From Myrica gale (lineage: Eukaryota > Streptophyta > Magnoliopsida > Fagales > Myricaceae), in contig OZ005609.1 in the NCBI GenBank assembly GCA_963930655.1, positions 19,789,001 through 19,853,000 on the forward strand: a stretch of 64,000 nucleotides of DNA. The letters are read 5' to 3'. Positions 35,188 to 50,100 of the stretch are shown in pieces; positions within the stretch are counted from its first letter, which is position 1; each line of letters begins with the position of its first letter. The notes beneath the pieces were generated by a model, which was not told where the DNA came from, made no database searches, and saw only the letters and a list, made by a program, of their open reading frames with translations. The translations under genes were made by a program, and so were the position numbers.

Positions 35188-38100
35188 ATGGAAGAAAATC
35201 TAGAGGAAGTGGAAGATGCTAAGAGCACTTCTAGCAATTCTTTTATTGATGGCTCAGAAGATGATGGACCATCAACATTTGGACAAGATGAAAGATTGCA
35301 TTTTGAGGCAAGTGTATTTGAAGAAGATTATGTGCTTCACGCCTCTCATGCAAGAGTTTCTTGTTTATGTTAACTAATTCTTGTCATATTTTTTAGAGTA
35401 AAGTGCACTCCAATGCACAACTTTTTATTCATGTTTCAATTTGGTCCCTATTTCTAACTGCAACTATATTGTCCTTTGATTTTAAGATCTCCCAACATTC
35501 TCTTTTCCTCAATACATTTAACTACATGTAACATTGTTTATCTAGTAAGTGTCATGTGATCGAGTTGTTGACACGACAAACGTGTAACATGCTCGTGAAA
35601 TTAGAAATATCTTAGAATTTTTTACTTTCTACTTGTTATTAAGCATGAGCTTATTTAACGAAACAAATCACTCTCATTCCCTCTCACTCCCCACAGCTCC
35701 ACATTCTTTCCTTCCACTCCCAATCCTAACGTGAACCCCTAACCCATCCTTTACCTCCAATGATCCCCCCCACCCCCCTCCTCCTTTCCCACCCACCATT
35801 CCCCAATAGCAGCTTATGCTATCTAGTTTCTTTAATGTTTGGTATGTGCTGTTAAGGGATTCAAAAAGACACTTGCAGTTAGTCTTATATGCCCATTAAT
35901 TTGAAATTAATTACTATATCCATACATTGAAATTGATCTAGTGGTACAGGGAGAGTTATTAGAGAGCTCTATGAATAAACAAGAATAATTGAGAAAAATT
36001 ATATATTGGATTCTTTGGTTTGTAGGAATTTTTTTTGGAAGGAGATTCTATGTATTTCCTAATGTTGTGTGTGTAGTGAGGTTTTTTAGCTCTATTGGTT
36101 TTCTATGCATTTCCCCATCACCAACCTCTAACTTAGTGATGTTAAATGTGGATTCTCCATGTGGACTTTTTTTTAAAGAAAATGGTGGTTGAGTGGTTTG
36201 GTTTGGCTGTGGCTAGGGATGAATAACAAAGGATTAGCACCTAAACACTAGGGTAGGGTTTGCGTTGGATGGTCGAGATTGGAGATAAAAGTGGCTGTGT
36301 GGTGGTGTGAACCAACCATGGACTTGATTGACAATGGTGGAATGGTGCATAGCTGCCAAGCCCTACTTTTTGGCCAGTAAAATCCATACCACCATCCTCA
36401 CCATGTTGTTATCCTCTCCTTACATCGTGGTATATGCGAACCAACTATTGTTCTTGGCTTTCCAACTCTAATGGGGTGGGTGGAGTGGTAGACGAAGGGA
36501 GAGAAAGAAACAAACATGTTCATTTTTCCTTATCGGACTTTAATCTCATTGGATTAAAGTAAAATTTTTTAGGTGTTTTTAAAATGACATGGTGATTGAT
36601 ATGCGTACCAGATCAACAACTCAGCAAATTTAATAATGTGGCTGCATGTGACCAACATTGTCAGATTAGTCTGAAGGATGTAGGACAGAAGACTGAAATT
36701 ATGATAATCTTAGAAATTTCAGGGACAATGATGTTACAGCTAGAAGAATATGAACCAAATAATATTGTCAATAGGTCGGTTGAGCAGAAGTGTAGTTTAT
36801 TCAAAATTTTATTGCCATTCCTTTGGTGTTATTCTTTTTTATTTCCTTTTATCATTATTTGTCCTTACATTAGGTTTCATCTCCATCGTGCAGGGATCTT
36901 TAACTGAGGAAGAAATAGAAGAGATAATTCGAGAGTTCTTGGAAGTTGAGAGCAAGGTACTGTATTTTCTTGGTTGAGAGTACGTAACACATAACCAGGC
37001 GACGTCTCCCTAATCCAACCATCCATTTGAGGACTTGAAACATGTTCATGCGAGTTCTTTCACTTTTTGGGATATTACAATCTCTCCGATTCAAATTCTT
37101 CATGTCCTAGGTTGTCTTTGTTATGACCCTAGGATATGCTAATCATATTTGTTTTATCCAGAACAAAAAAAGTCTTTGTTAGGGGTATCTTAGAATTACT
37201 CATATGGTCTATTTCTACCCGATAAACATCCAATGTGGGATTTAGCATGGGCCCCTCCCAATATCTTTGTAATCTACATAATAACCTGCATAATCCACAT
37301 AATTCAGTATTACGCATGTGCATATTAAACCTGTGGATGCGTATGCATTCTTCTATATGCGTGTGTATACATGAAAATACATGCGCACACACACACATAC
37401 ATAGGGACACGTGCTTAAGCTCGGAGTGAACTCACTTAGTGTAGAACTCACCAACAACTTAAGCTTGCAGTGTGGGTGTCCATGGAACTCATGAACCTAC
37501 TCTGACATTTTTATCTGAGCGATGTGGGACTAGGGTGTGCCTCCCTATTGCCTCCGTAGAGGGTCCTCTACACCTCACGAGAGGACCCGCACCATCACAC
37601 ATGCGTGCACAGTTCCACACACACACACACACACAGAGTACATGTGTATATATGGATGTTTATAATTGTATAGAAGTAACTCTCTGTACGTGCACGTCTA
37701 TGTAACTGCAAAGTCATATATTCATGTATATAAATTCCCTATATTAATAGTGCGCTTGTTTTGTGTTGGTGTTAAAAACGGGGTGATATTGGAATTAAAA
37801 GTAAAATTTTGAAGTGTTTAATAAAATAAAATTTTGTTAATTTTTTTTTATGAATAAACTTCTAATATTATTAGAGAAAAAGAAAAGAAAGAGATTGAGA
37901 ATATTACAAAGGTTGTACTAAACTCACTCAAAGCATACAAATGAAATAACTAAGACGAAAAAAAAACTAGAAAAGGTCCCCCCATCACAGAATTAGCCCA
38001 TAGAAAAATGGAAAGAAGAAGAGTGTCCTGCAACTGAGTCAAAGATCTAGCAGAATTATCAAAGCATCGTGGATTGTGTTCCCTCCACAAGCACCACTAG

Positions 38101-41100
38101 ATACATAGTGGAATTATCTTCCAAACCACTTTAGCCAATGGATTGTCAAATTTCCTACTCCAACACTCCAACACTTCCCCCACACCGCTTCCCATACAAA
38201 GAACGCAACTCGCCTGGGACTTTAGACCTCCACACCCCATGCCACGGAAACACATTCGATCTAACACCACAAAGAAAGGCATAAAAAGATTTGAATTTGA
38301 ATCCACCATCTTTAGATCCCAACCAAATCATCTTATTAGAAACCCCTCCTAACTACATTTGCATAAAGAGTGCTGAAAAAAGACAAACTCCGCCAATTCC
38401 CAATCATTAGGACATCTAATAAACTGAACATTCCACACCAAATTGGCAGCACCAACTTCCATACAATCAACCTCCCAAGCAAGAGGATACTGAGATAAAG
38501 AGAAAACAATGGGGAAAGAAGAACACAGGGGTCTATCCCCACACCATATATCATGCCAAAAACTGATATTCTGACCTGAACCCACAACATAATGAATATG
38601 GTCACTAAAAGCAGTCCACCCTTTACTAATATTTTTCACAAGCTGACACCATAAGAGCTACGAACATTCCTCGTACAACACCCACAATCCGTAACACCAT
38701 ATTTTGCCATAATAATCCTCCTCCAAAAACTATTCCTCTCATTAGCAAATCACCATAACCACTTACCCAACAAAGTTTGATTAAAAAGCATCAACCGCCT
38801 CAAACCCAAACCCCCACTATCCAGTGGTGAACAAACTGTCTCCCACTTAACAAGATGAAATTTGTGGACGTTATCATCATTACCCCACAGGAAATCCCGT
38901 TGCAATTTTTCCAATCTTTTAGAAACTGCAACCGGAATATAGGAAAAAAAGATAAAAAATAAGTAGGGAGGCTAGAAAGAGTAGATTTAATCAATGTGAT
39001 TTTACCACCCTTAGATAAATACATCCTCTAACACCCCGCCAATCTTTTCGCCATCCTCTCCAAAATACCATACCAAACATGAATATTCTTGTAGGTAGCA
39101 CCCAAAGGAAGACCCAAATAAGTCATAGGCAGAGAAGAAACTCTACATCCCAAGATAACAACTAACTCATTTCCATTTCCAACCCTACCAATAGGGATAA
39201 CCTCAGATTTTGCAAGATTCACATTTAACCCTGAAAATGCCTCAAAACACAGAAGTAAACAACGTAAACTTCGAAACTGATCAATTTCCGTTCCAGACAT
39301 GATAAGGGTATCATCAGCAAATAACAAATGAGAAACACTAATCTCTGCACCCTCACTACCTCCAACCTTAAAACCCTCAATGACGCCAGTCTCAGATAAC
39401 CTAGACATCATCCTAGAGTAAGCTTCCATAACAATGACAAATAATAATGGAGAGAGAGAGGGTCACCTTGCATCATTCCTCTAGAACTTCCAAAGAACCC
39501 TTCTGAAGATCCATTCACAAGAATCGAAAATTGAACTGAGGAAATGAAAAATTTAATCCACTTGCACCATCGCTCCCCAAGCCCACATCTCCTCAACATA
39601 TAGAGCAAGAAATTCCAATTAACATGATCGTAGGCTTTATGGATGTCCACCTTACAAAGCATACATGGCTTATTCTGTCGCATCCGAGTATCAATACATT
39701 CGTTCGCAATCAAAACTGAATTCAAGATTTGCCTTCCCCTCACAAAAGCGTTCTGAGATGAAGAAATAATTGTATCTATAGAAAATTTCAATATATTAGC
39801 CAACACCTTTGCAAGGATCTTATAGACATTCCCCACAAGACTAATAGGGCGAAAATCTTTCAAATCCACCGCCCTTGGCTTCTTAGGAATAAGCACAATG
39901 AAAGTAGCATTAAACTACGAGCAAACCTGCCATGACTCGCAAACTCATTAAACACCAAAAACACATCCCTTTTAACCATTTCCCAACATGATTGATAAAA
40001 GGCTAAGAAAAAACCATCCAGACCTGGAGCTTTATCACCATTAGGACTACGCACTAGTCCAGATACCTCCTCCTCCTCGAAATGCCTTTCCAGCCAATCC
40101 GCTGCTTCTCTAGGAATAGAATCAAACTCCAATCCCTCCAAAGACGGCCTCCAAGAATACGGTTCCTTATACAAAGAAGTATAGAAGGACACAATCTTTG
40201 TCGAAATGTCAACATGATCCTCCACCACTTCCCCATCCATTTCCAACCGAGAAATAGAATTGAATTTTTGGTTAGAATTTGTCACACAATGAAAGTACTT
40301 CATACATCTGTCACCATCCTTAAGCCATAAATCTCGAGACTTCTATCTCCATCTAACTTGTTCCAAATCAATCAAATGATCCAACTCCCCAGAAACCACC
40401 ACCTTCCTTTCCAGACCTTCCTCATCTAATGTTCCTCCCTCATCCTTCTCATCAATAGAAGAAAGCTCCTCCATCAAAGATAATTTGCGAGTGCTAAGAT
40501 TACCAAACACATCTTTATTCCACACTTTCAGATCCTGTTTCAAAGACTTTAATTTCTGATTGAGGACAAAACTAGGTGAACCCACAAAAACATAGCTCCT
40601 CCACCATTCCCCAACCATATCCACGAATTCTTCCTCCTTCAACAACATATTCTTGAAACGAAAAGGCTTCTTTCCACTCCCCAACCTAGCACTCTCCAGA
40701 AAAATGGGAAAATGATCAGAATGTAACCGAGGCAACCTACGCTGGGTAACATCAGGATACGAAAATAATCCATAGCTCGAACACTACCACCATATCCCGA
40801 ACGCTCACTAGAGAATCTAATGACATTAAAATCCCCCCAAATACACTATGGGAGATTCCACCCTGAAAACACTCCCGCCAACTCATCCCATAAATTAATC
40901 TGAAAACTATCATCATTAGGTCCATAGATACCCGAAAAAAACCACTAAATCCCATCATCAACATTTTTAAAAATCACCGAAAGAGAATACAAACCATCAC
41001 AAGACTCCACCAACTCCAAAACCCGGGAATCCCACAACATAAGAATACCACCCGAAGCTCTCTCTGCCGCTAAATGACACCACCTCAGTTGAGGACCACC

Positions 41101-44100
41101 TCAAAGACATCTCACCCCAGCTCTCTGAATCTCATCCAGCTTAATCTCCTGCAAACAAACTAAATCAGGTCTCCAACCCCTGATTAAATCGCCTATCCTC
41201 CTACACTTCCCCATATCATTTAAACCTCTGACATTCCAACTCAAAATGCATGGCTTCAGTAACAGTCATTGAATCCTTCCTTCCTCTCCTACCCTTCCTA
41301 GAAGATGAAACAACCCCATCATGATTAATATTGGACTCCAACCCTTTAATGTTCCCTCAACATCTTTCCACTCGATCTACTAGGTGTTTTTCTACTCACT
41401 TGTATCCTATCCCTTTCCAATGCTTCAAAGAGGTTCATGAACTCATTCTCATACCCATCACACGACACCCCAATCATATGACGAAAAGTAGACACAATTT
41501 TCAAAACCCACATAGAAGGTTCAAAAGGATCTGAACACTCGCCCCTCTCACCATCTGGGAATCGGACCTGAAGTGGTTCAATAGGGATATCTCCAACATT
41601 AACTATACCCCCCTCTGAAGAATCCCCCTCACAAATAAGGAGTGCACCCGCACAATCATCACCCCCCTCACACAAAAGTTTACCCAACTGCATATTATCA
41701 TCCTTGCATTGATTTAATCTGCCATCTTCCGACAAGTCAACAGACTTCCTAATTGTAACAAACTCCCTAGATGGGACTGGAAATGAGAATTCATCCTACA
41801 CACCATCCTTAGAACTTTCCACCATAACTGAAAGTTCCTGAAAGCACGAAAAGGGATTCAAAGATGACTGGAGTGTCAACTCAGAGTCCAAAGAATCCAC
41901 AGGCAACTCCAACCCAGAATCCAAGCTCCAGGAAGAAAACCCAGACTCGCCCGACCCTTTATCTCCCACATTATGCCTTAAATCCCCATTCACAACACTT
42001 GTCACAGCCACAGAAGGAGTCACAGGGTTCGGAAGTTGCATTTTCTCGATCAATGACAACCCTGCGTCGAGAAGGAGCTCATTCCGACATAGCTTCGGCA
42101 ACACCAGAATTGGAAAAGGGATAAGAACTTGTTCAGGCGACTCCACTGCCGACGTCGCCGACACCACTGCGGCGACACCCATCATCTCCCGCTCCGACCC
42201 AATTCCAGTGCAACCCCACCCACGCCAGAAGGCAACGCGCCCAATACCGAAATGGCATGCACGCCTGCTACGTCATTTTTTTATTGATGTCGCCTTATCT
42301 CTCCCCTCAGGCCCACAATCCAATTGTTGCAAATTTTTGCTTGGCCCATCACCCGAATCATCCCCAGGCTCAGAAGCTTAGGCATTAAGAGCCCCACCCA
42401 GAACCGAGAGAGACTAGGTATTAACTTGCTGGGCCTTTAAATGAAACCCACAAACTTGACAATTCATCTCCAAAATCGGTGGGCCTTTACCTCCATCAGC
42501 CTTAATATTCAATAACTCACCCAGCCGTTCCACTTGCCCCTTAACGCTATTAATTGATTCCACAAATCAATTACACTAACCCCCAACAACTCGGCCACCA
42601 TTTCATCGCAATTAGCAACCCCATTGGACACTTGAGGCAAACTTTTATGGGGACCCGCATAGCTTGCCACCAAATCTGCATGCGCCATGCCAGGTGTTAC
42701 ATTTCCTTTTGAACTTCCTCTTCATTCTCCGAAACCAGCAGTGTCTGTTGCCCTTCCTTCTCTGGCAACCAAAAACGGAGTTGCCTTGACGACATTGACG
42801 TAGGAAACCTCTGGTTGAACTCTAGAATTACATTGGAAACACTGATTTCACGAAAAAACGACATATTGCAAAAACCAATTGACAACACTGATTTCACAGT
42901 CTCTACTATCGGGAAACTCTAGATACGCATACCAACCTGCCTGCGTTGCGCGGTCCCTTCACAACCATTATTAAAGGCAATACGTACACCCTGCAAAATT
43001 TTGTTAAAATTTTAAGTTCCCAAACGCCATGTAAGGGATTTTGGAAAAAATTTCCCCCCACCTGGTTATCCTACCCCCCAATATTTTTGGAAAATTGTTC
43101 ACCTCTGCACAAATTTTAAGGCATTTAGTTAATATTAAGAAAATTCCTATGATTAAGGAATTTTGAAAAATTCTCCTAGAAATTTTGAAATTTGAAATTT
43201 CAATTGAACTACTAAAGAAGGCTTTTCTATTCAAATATATTGCATTGGAGTTTTGGAAATACAAAAGCCCAGGCTTCTTTTGAGAGACTGATTTTGAAGT
43301 TGAAATTTTTTTTTTTAAAGTAAATATTGCCTCTTAAGGTTTTTGAAGTTGAAATTTTCTTTTCAAAGCAAATATTGTCACCTTTTCTTAGACTACGTCG
43401 TCTTTCATCAAAATCAAAACTTTTTAACTTTGGAAGGATGGCTTTTCTTTTAACGGCAAACTGCTTTTCTTCTACTCTCAATCTTTTATCTGTTTTAAGG
43501 CACATCGCAGATGCTATTGCTGTAACTTTTAGCATAAAACTGTTGATAGATGATTTTTATTCTTTAAAATATTGTCGAGCTCAGTTATGATAGGAGATTT
43601 ATAGAATCATAGGTTTCGTGTGTTTGATTTTTTGATGTATCCAAATTAAAGTTGCTATAAAATATTATTCGTACTTTTCTTTTGTTATAAGTTACAATTC
43701 ATATATAACATTATTTTTTATTATTTTATTTAAATAATAATAATAAATTAATTCGCCCCTGAAGAAATATCCTAGCTCTGCCACTGGCTGCACGTATTAT
43801 ATCTGTATATGTGCATCTATATCTATGTGTACATATGTATTTATTTATATTTATGTGTAGGGATATATATTCTCTTTAAATTTTAGTGTATTTTACGAAG
43901 GTTCTCTAATGCTTGTGTTAGGCTGCAGAGGCTCAAGAAGCAATTGAAAAGGAGTCTCTTGCCAAAGTGGAGAAAGAAGTTAGAGAGGAGTTGGCACAGA
44001 CTCTCCATGGGGATGATGTTAGTTTCTGCAATTCTCCCCCCTCCCCCCCCCCTTTTGGATTTTGTTGGTTTCATGTCACTTATTTCTTTCTACTTTTCGA

Positions 44101-47100
44101 TAGTTAGAAACGGTTGTGGCAGATGAAATGGCTACTTTTGTAGAAGAGTGGGAATCTGTGCTTGACGAGCTTGAAACTGAGGGTGCTCATTTGTTGGTTT
44201 GCTTCTTTCTTCAACTTCCAATTACTGTTTATGTTTTTTTTAGATGTCTTAATGCTTGCTTTTATTCTGATTGTGATTTTTCTTGTTTTCATTTCGACAG
44301 AAAAAATTGTCTCTTCTCTATTCTATATGTTTCCATCTTAGCTAACCTTTGGCCCTATTGTTATTGGATTTTCCCCTTTTTTATTTATAGCTTATTTAGT
44401 ATGATGAATTTTTTTGTGTCATCTATTTTTAGCACCTTTTATTCCCTGTCATTTTAAGAAATCCCAAACAGCTTGTGGCAGGATATGCCTATGTTTTAAC
44501 CTGCAACTTTTTCGTGTTTGCATTGCGGTGAATTTACATAAGATCTATGGAATGTATGCCATATCTATGTTATGTGATGCATATATAGATACTTTTTTTT
44601 TAATCCCATTCCTTCTGGATAACATAAAATAAAACGTGCAGGCTTACCTAAGATTAGAGAAAGTACTTTCTGATTTGAAAAAAATAGTTATATTATGAAT
44701 TTTCTTTTTCCTCTTCTTGGTTGATGGACCTATTCACTTTTCCTCTGTCCGTGTTGTTGGTGGGATTTGATTCTAGGATCTAGTTCTTCGGTAAAAGATT
44801 TATCCAAGTAGGCTTAGACATACCTATGTTGACATTCAGAGGTCTTCTTTACTTCAAATCGTATGGGTTAATTTCATAATGTTGTTTGCTAACGGGCTTA
44901 ATCTCCAAAGTTGAGGGCGTACAAGGTTTTCTCCGTTCTCTCTCCTCTTCCCTATCCTTTTTGTCTTGGGTGTTTCAGTTGCTAGTTCGTTCTTTTGATT
45001 AGCTGATGGTTTATTTTTGGACTTTGAGATGTTATTTATTCGTAATTTTTCGCGTCGAGTCTAAGGAATTTCAAGTGAAGATTGGTGGGAAGAGTGATGT
45101 TCAGGTTTCTGAGTGGAGTAAAAAAATATGCGAAATCGATCCATATGGGGAAGTTTGGTGCTGTGTGGTTGGTAAACATGTCTGACAAGTTGATGGAAGC
45201 TTCTATTGCTGTTGATTTTGCCTCCAAGTTTAATGAGTCCAGGCGCAGTTTTCTGGTTCAAATATGTTCTAATAAGGGAGGTCGGTATGTTGCAGTAATA
45301 GAGTATGGAGGGCGACGAAAAGTGGGGGTGGTGATGGTGCCGGAGGGCAGAAATGGCTATGGGTGGCAGATATTGAACCATATCTTTAGCGATGTTGTTT
45401 TGTTTTTGCGTCCTAAGAGTCAGGCAGTGAAACCTTTGGGATCCTCAGTTGTTCGTTCAGATTTTTCTTTTGCTAAGGCAGTGCAATCTCCTGTGTTGAT
45501 GATCGGTGGTAGTGGGAGGGATGCCGCTAAGTCTGGTAACACCGGGGGAGTTAGATTTCCAGAGGATTACAAAACACCATCATTTTCTGCATGCGAATGA
45601 TGTAGCGTACGTTACGTCTCCCAGTTTTAATTCCATAATTGTGTCGAAGAAATATGAATCAGAAGGAAAAGAGGCGGCTGCTTTGTCGGGTAGGGAGCGG
45701 GGGTCATTTAACGTAGATGATCTTTGGAATCACGTTGGTGCCTCGAAGAAATGCGAATCAGAAGGAAAAGAGACGACTGTTTTGTCGGGTAGGGAGTTGG
45801 CGACATTTAATGCAGCTGATCTATGGAATCACGTTGTGGGCCTTAAAAGGGAGGTGGATCGGCTTGCAGATTTTCTGAAAAAATTTAATCTAGAAAGCCC
45901 AGAGGTGAAATAAATGAGATGTATGGTTTGTGGGTTCCAATTCAAAGCCCAAAAAGGAGCTGGTCGATCTATTAAAGGTGGGATGGAGGTTGTTGGCTGT
46001 GGTGGGCCGAGTTTTATTGGAGGTGGGCTGGAGATTGTTGACTGTGGTGGGCCAAGTTCTATTGAAGGGGGTGAGGGTCCAATTGGTTGTCAGGTGGGCT
46101 TATTGGAGGGTATCAATAGAATGCATTTTCAGCCCGCATCAACTGAAGACGTCGACGTTTGCTGTTCTGTTGCCGGCGAAGGAGTCAACGTATGCTGTTC
46201 TATTCTCTTTGCTGACATCTTCAGCCGCGACAAAGTTCTCTTTGCCGGCGAAGGAGTTGACGCATTTTGCTCCATTGCGCATCAGAGTGCCTTTGTCGGC
46301 ATCGACGCAAGAGTTGGTCATCGAGCGTTCGCCGGAGTCATTGCCGGTGCCGACAGTATTTCCTTCTCCTTCTATTTCGCCAGATCAGGAGGTCTTGGCT
46401 AAATTGCATGGGCTATCTTCCATCGTCGACCAGCTTTCGAGGGAACCCACGTCGAAGCTTCATGTTGCTTTGCCGCAGGTTCCTAGTGCTTTCTCTGCTG
46501 ACTCTGAGTGTCTTCTTCTCTCTGATATGGAGCATGGGTCACTGGGTCAATTGGTTGGTGTTGGTAATGTTGTTTGGGGTATGGAGGTGGATGGGAATTC
46601 TGTTGAGCTATTTGATTGTGTTTCAATGGGAGGAAGTGGGTAGATTTGTGTACCTGTGTATGAGGATAGCTGTAGAGATGGGTTGATGGAGTAGTAAGGG
46701 GGTAGCTTTGACCAGTATGGTTCTGCCCTTATGTTGGAGGAAGATATGGATCTCAATGTGCGTGGGACAGGTGGGGAGTTATTAAGGGCAGGTAGTGGGG
46801 ATTCCATTTGGACTCCGTTGCAGGTTAGATATCCAGTTTCTGAGAAGGGATACCTTTCTAAGTGGGGTGTTGCGTATGGTCTCTTCGTTCCGTCATATGG
46901 AGGGGTGTCTTGTGAGGGATATGAGAGTGAGTTGATGGATTTGTTTGTTGCCTTGGAGAAGGATCGGGGTTCCGTAGGTTGTAAAACATCTAATAGGTCA
47001 GCGGGTAAGATGTTGAGGGAGCTAAATTTTTTTTTTTGATAAGTAAGGAAAGCTTTATTGTTAGAAAAAGGAAAACGGAGCAGTACAAAGGCTGTACTAA

Positions 47101-50100
47101 ACCGACTACAACAAACAAACTAGGAAACTAATAAAATCACTGAAATCTACAAAAGGGGAACCCATCACCCCATTAACCCACAAAAACAAGGTCTGCAACA
47201 TTTTTCCCTTCAAGCATTCTAAGGACAACCCCAAATCTTCAAAGCATCTTTCATTCCGTTCCCTCCATAAGCTCTACCAGATGCACAATGGAATCATATT
47301 CCACACAGCCAACGCCAAAGGATTGTTGAACTTCCTCTTCCAACACTTCAGCACCCCTCCCACCCTCATAGGCATCACCCAAGGGTAGTTGACAATACTA
47401 AGGACATGCACCCACAACTCTCTCGCTACCAAGCAATGGATAAGCACATGATCCATAGTCTCCCTATCATTCTTGCAAAGAAAGCACCAATTAACCATGC
47501 ATAACCCCTTTTTCTTAAATTGTCTATGGTTAAGACCTGCCCATGAGTCGCTTCCCACACAAAGAACGAAACTTGAGGCAGGACAACGGTCTTCCAAATC
47601 TGTCTCCATGGGAAGACCTCGCCAAAACCCTCAACAATGGTCCCATAGAGCGACTTAACCGAAAATACTCCATTCTTAGCCCCTTGCCATAACAATTTAT
47701 CGTCTTCCCGTCTCCTAAGGACCATAGAGTACAACAGAGAATAGAAAGCAGAAAAGACTTCAATCTCCCAATCATTAGCTGTTCTAGTAAACTGAATATT
47801 CCACACCCCTTGACCGGAATCGCCCTCCAAACAGTCCGCAACCAACGCATCCTTGTGCCCAGCAAGAGAGAACAACAGAGGGAATGCCACCTTCAAAGGC
47901 CTTTCTGCACACCAAAGATCATGCCAAAACCGCACTCTAAGACCACAACCCACCGAGAAACAAATGTTTCCACAAAAGAAGGTCCATCCATTGCTAATGT
48001 GCTTCCACAGGCTCACAACATAGGAGCCATGGATCTCATTGGTGTGCCAACCTCCCGAAACACTACCATACTTATCCTTAATAACAGCCCGCCATAAACT
48101 ACCCCGCTCCAAGGCAAAACGCCACAACCACTTCCCCAATAAAGCTCTGTTGAACAAATGAAGTCTCCTAATACCCAGCCCTCCATTGCTCATGGGAGAA
48201 CAAACCTTCTCCCACCTAACAAGATGAAACTTGTGCTCGATACCATCACCTCCCCACAAAAATGTCCTTTGGATCTTCTCCAATCTCCTTGCTACCCCCA
48301 AAGGAATGGGAAAAAGAGAAAAAATAGGTTGGGAGGTTAGAAAGGGTAGACTTGATCATCGTGAGTCTACCTCCCTTTGAAAGATAGCTCTGTTTCCAAC
48401 CTGCTAACCTTTTTTCAGTTCTCTCAACAATGCCATCCCAAATATGCCTGTTCTTAAAACGTGCTCCCAAAGGTAACCCAAGATAGGTAGTAGGTAACGA
48501 CGACACCCTGCACCCCATAATAGTAGCCAACTTCTGAACATTGTCCACACCCCCAACAGGAATAACTTCTGGTTTTGAAAGGTTAACTCACAATCACGAC
48601 ACCACCTCAAAGCAAAGCAATAATCAACGGAGATTTCGAAACTGACTCACCTCCGCTCCACACAAGATTAAGGTGTCGTCAACAAATAGAAGGTGAGAAA
48701 TACTCATGCCACCGCCCCCTCTACCACCAACCTCAGACCCTACAATGGAACCCCTAGCCACCACTTGATTCATCGTTCTACTGAAAGCTTCCATAATGAG
48801 CACAAACAAAAAGGGAGATAGTGGGTCTCCTTGACGTAAGCCCCTAGAGGCACCAAAAAAACCTTTGGGGGAGCCATTCACCATCATCGAAAACCTAACC
48901 GTAGAAATGCAAAATTCAATCCACCTACACCATCTCTCCCCAAAACTGCATCTTCTCAACAGGTACACACGGAACTCCCAACTGACATGGTCAAAAGCTT
49001 TCTGAATGTCCAATTTGCACAACATACCCGACACATTGGAACGCAATCTGGAGTCAATACATTCGCTAGCAATAAGCACAGAATCTAAAATCTGTCTTAC
49101 CTCACAAAAGCATTCTGTGAAGGTGATATGATAAAGTCTAGTATTAATTATGATGGTGGGGATGGATCGTCTCGTTGCAGTAGGAATGGAGGGAGGACTC
49201 TATTATATTATTAATGAGGCCTAGGATTATCAGCTGGAATGTGAGGGACCTCAATGATAGAGAAGGTGTAGAGGGATTGAGAACTTAATAAGGGGTGGAA
49301 ACCAGTTCTAGTTTGTCTTCAAGAAACTAAATTGGAGGTGGTTGCAAGGGCTGTTGTGCGTAATTTGTTGGGTGGTCCCCATGTGAGGTGGGGTTGTTTG
49401 CCTACAGTTAGCACTTCGGGTGGGATTTTAATCTTATGGGACTCCCGGGTGCTCGAGTATGTGGATGTTTGTGCGGGGTGTTGTTCTCTTTCAGTTGTGT
49501 TCCAAAATCTTGAAGGTGGGGCTAAGTGGGTGTTCTCGGGTGTTTATGGCCCTAATGTTGGGAGGAGGCTTCTTTGTGATGAGTTGGCGGGCATTATTTC
49601 ATGGTGGGGTGTTCTGTGGTGCATTGGGGGTGATTTCATTGTTACTAGGTTTCCTAGTGAGACGTCGGGGTTGGGTGTGGCGGAAGAGGGATGAATGATT
49701 TTTCGGATTTCATTTTCTAGTTTGGTTTGGTGGATTTGCAGTTGGTTGGTGATATGTATACTTGGTTCAATAATAGATCTTCTCAAGTTTGGTCGAGGAT
49801 TGATCGTCTTCTCTTTAATTTGAATTGGAAGGCAATGTACCCGAATACTATTCAAAGAAGGTTGCCTCATTTGTCTTCTGACCACTTCCTTATTCTGTTG
49901 GGGGATGGGCCTTTTTTTTGGGAGGGTGGGTAAGAAGCCTTTTCGTTTTGAAAATATGTAGCTTAAGGTGGAGGGCTTTGTGGAGAAGGTCAGGGGGTGA
50001 TGGGGGAGTTGTGAGGTTTTGGGTACGTTTAGTTTTGTATTGGATTGGATTGTAAGCTTAAGGCATTGAAACATGATCTTATTGCTTGGAATAAGGATGA

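Larger units (their letters stand above)
37841..42994 (-). mobile_element. L1-type LINE copy C in ATRX intron 2, antisense to the gene
   Basis: The TSD AAAATTTTGTTAA is at 37,828-37,840 and 42,995-43,007. The 3' end reads AATATTAGAAGTTTATTCAT plus an A tail. It holds ORF1 (about 42,800-41,270) and ORF2 (about 41,260-37,930). It is a different subfamily from copies B and D (protein motifs conserved, DNA diverged) and is nearly full length. Confidence 0.88.
37749..43031. mobile_element. MITE-like repeat M6, split by LINE copy C
   Basis: The left part, 37,749-37,840 (GTGTTGGTGTTAAAAACGGGG..), and the right part, 42,995-43,031 (..TTAAAATTTTAAGTTCCCAAACGCCATG), together reproduce the intact M7 at 55,178-55,346. 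The word AAAATTTTGTTAA is duplicated at the break. Confidence 0.75.

Noticed and set aside
36596..36907. 103-codon ORF overlapping ATRX exon 2
   Set aside because: Out of frame with the conserved exon; AT-rich intron sequence.
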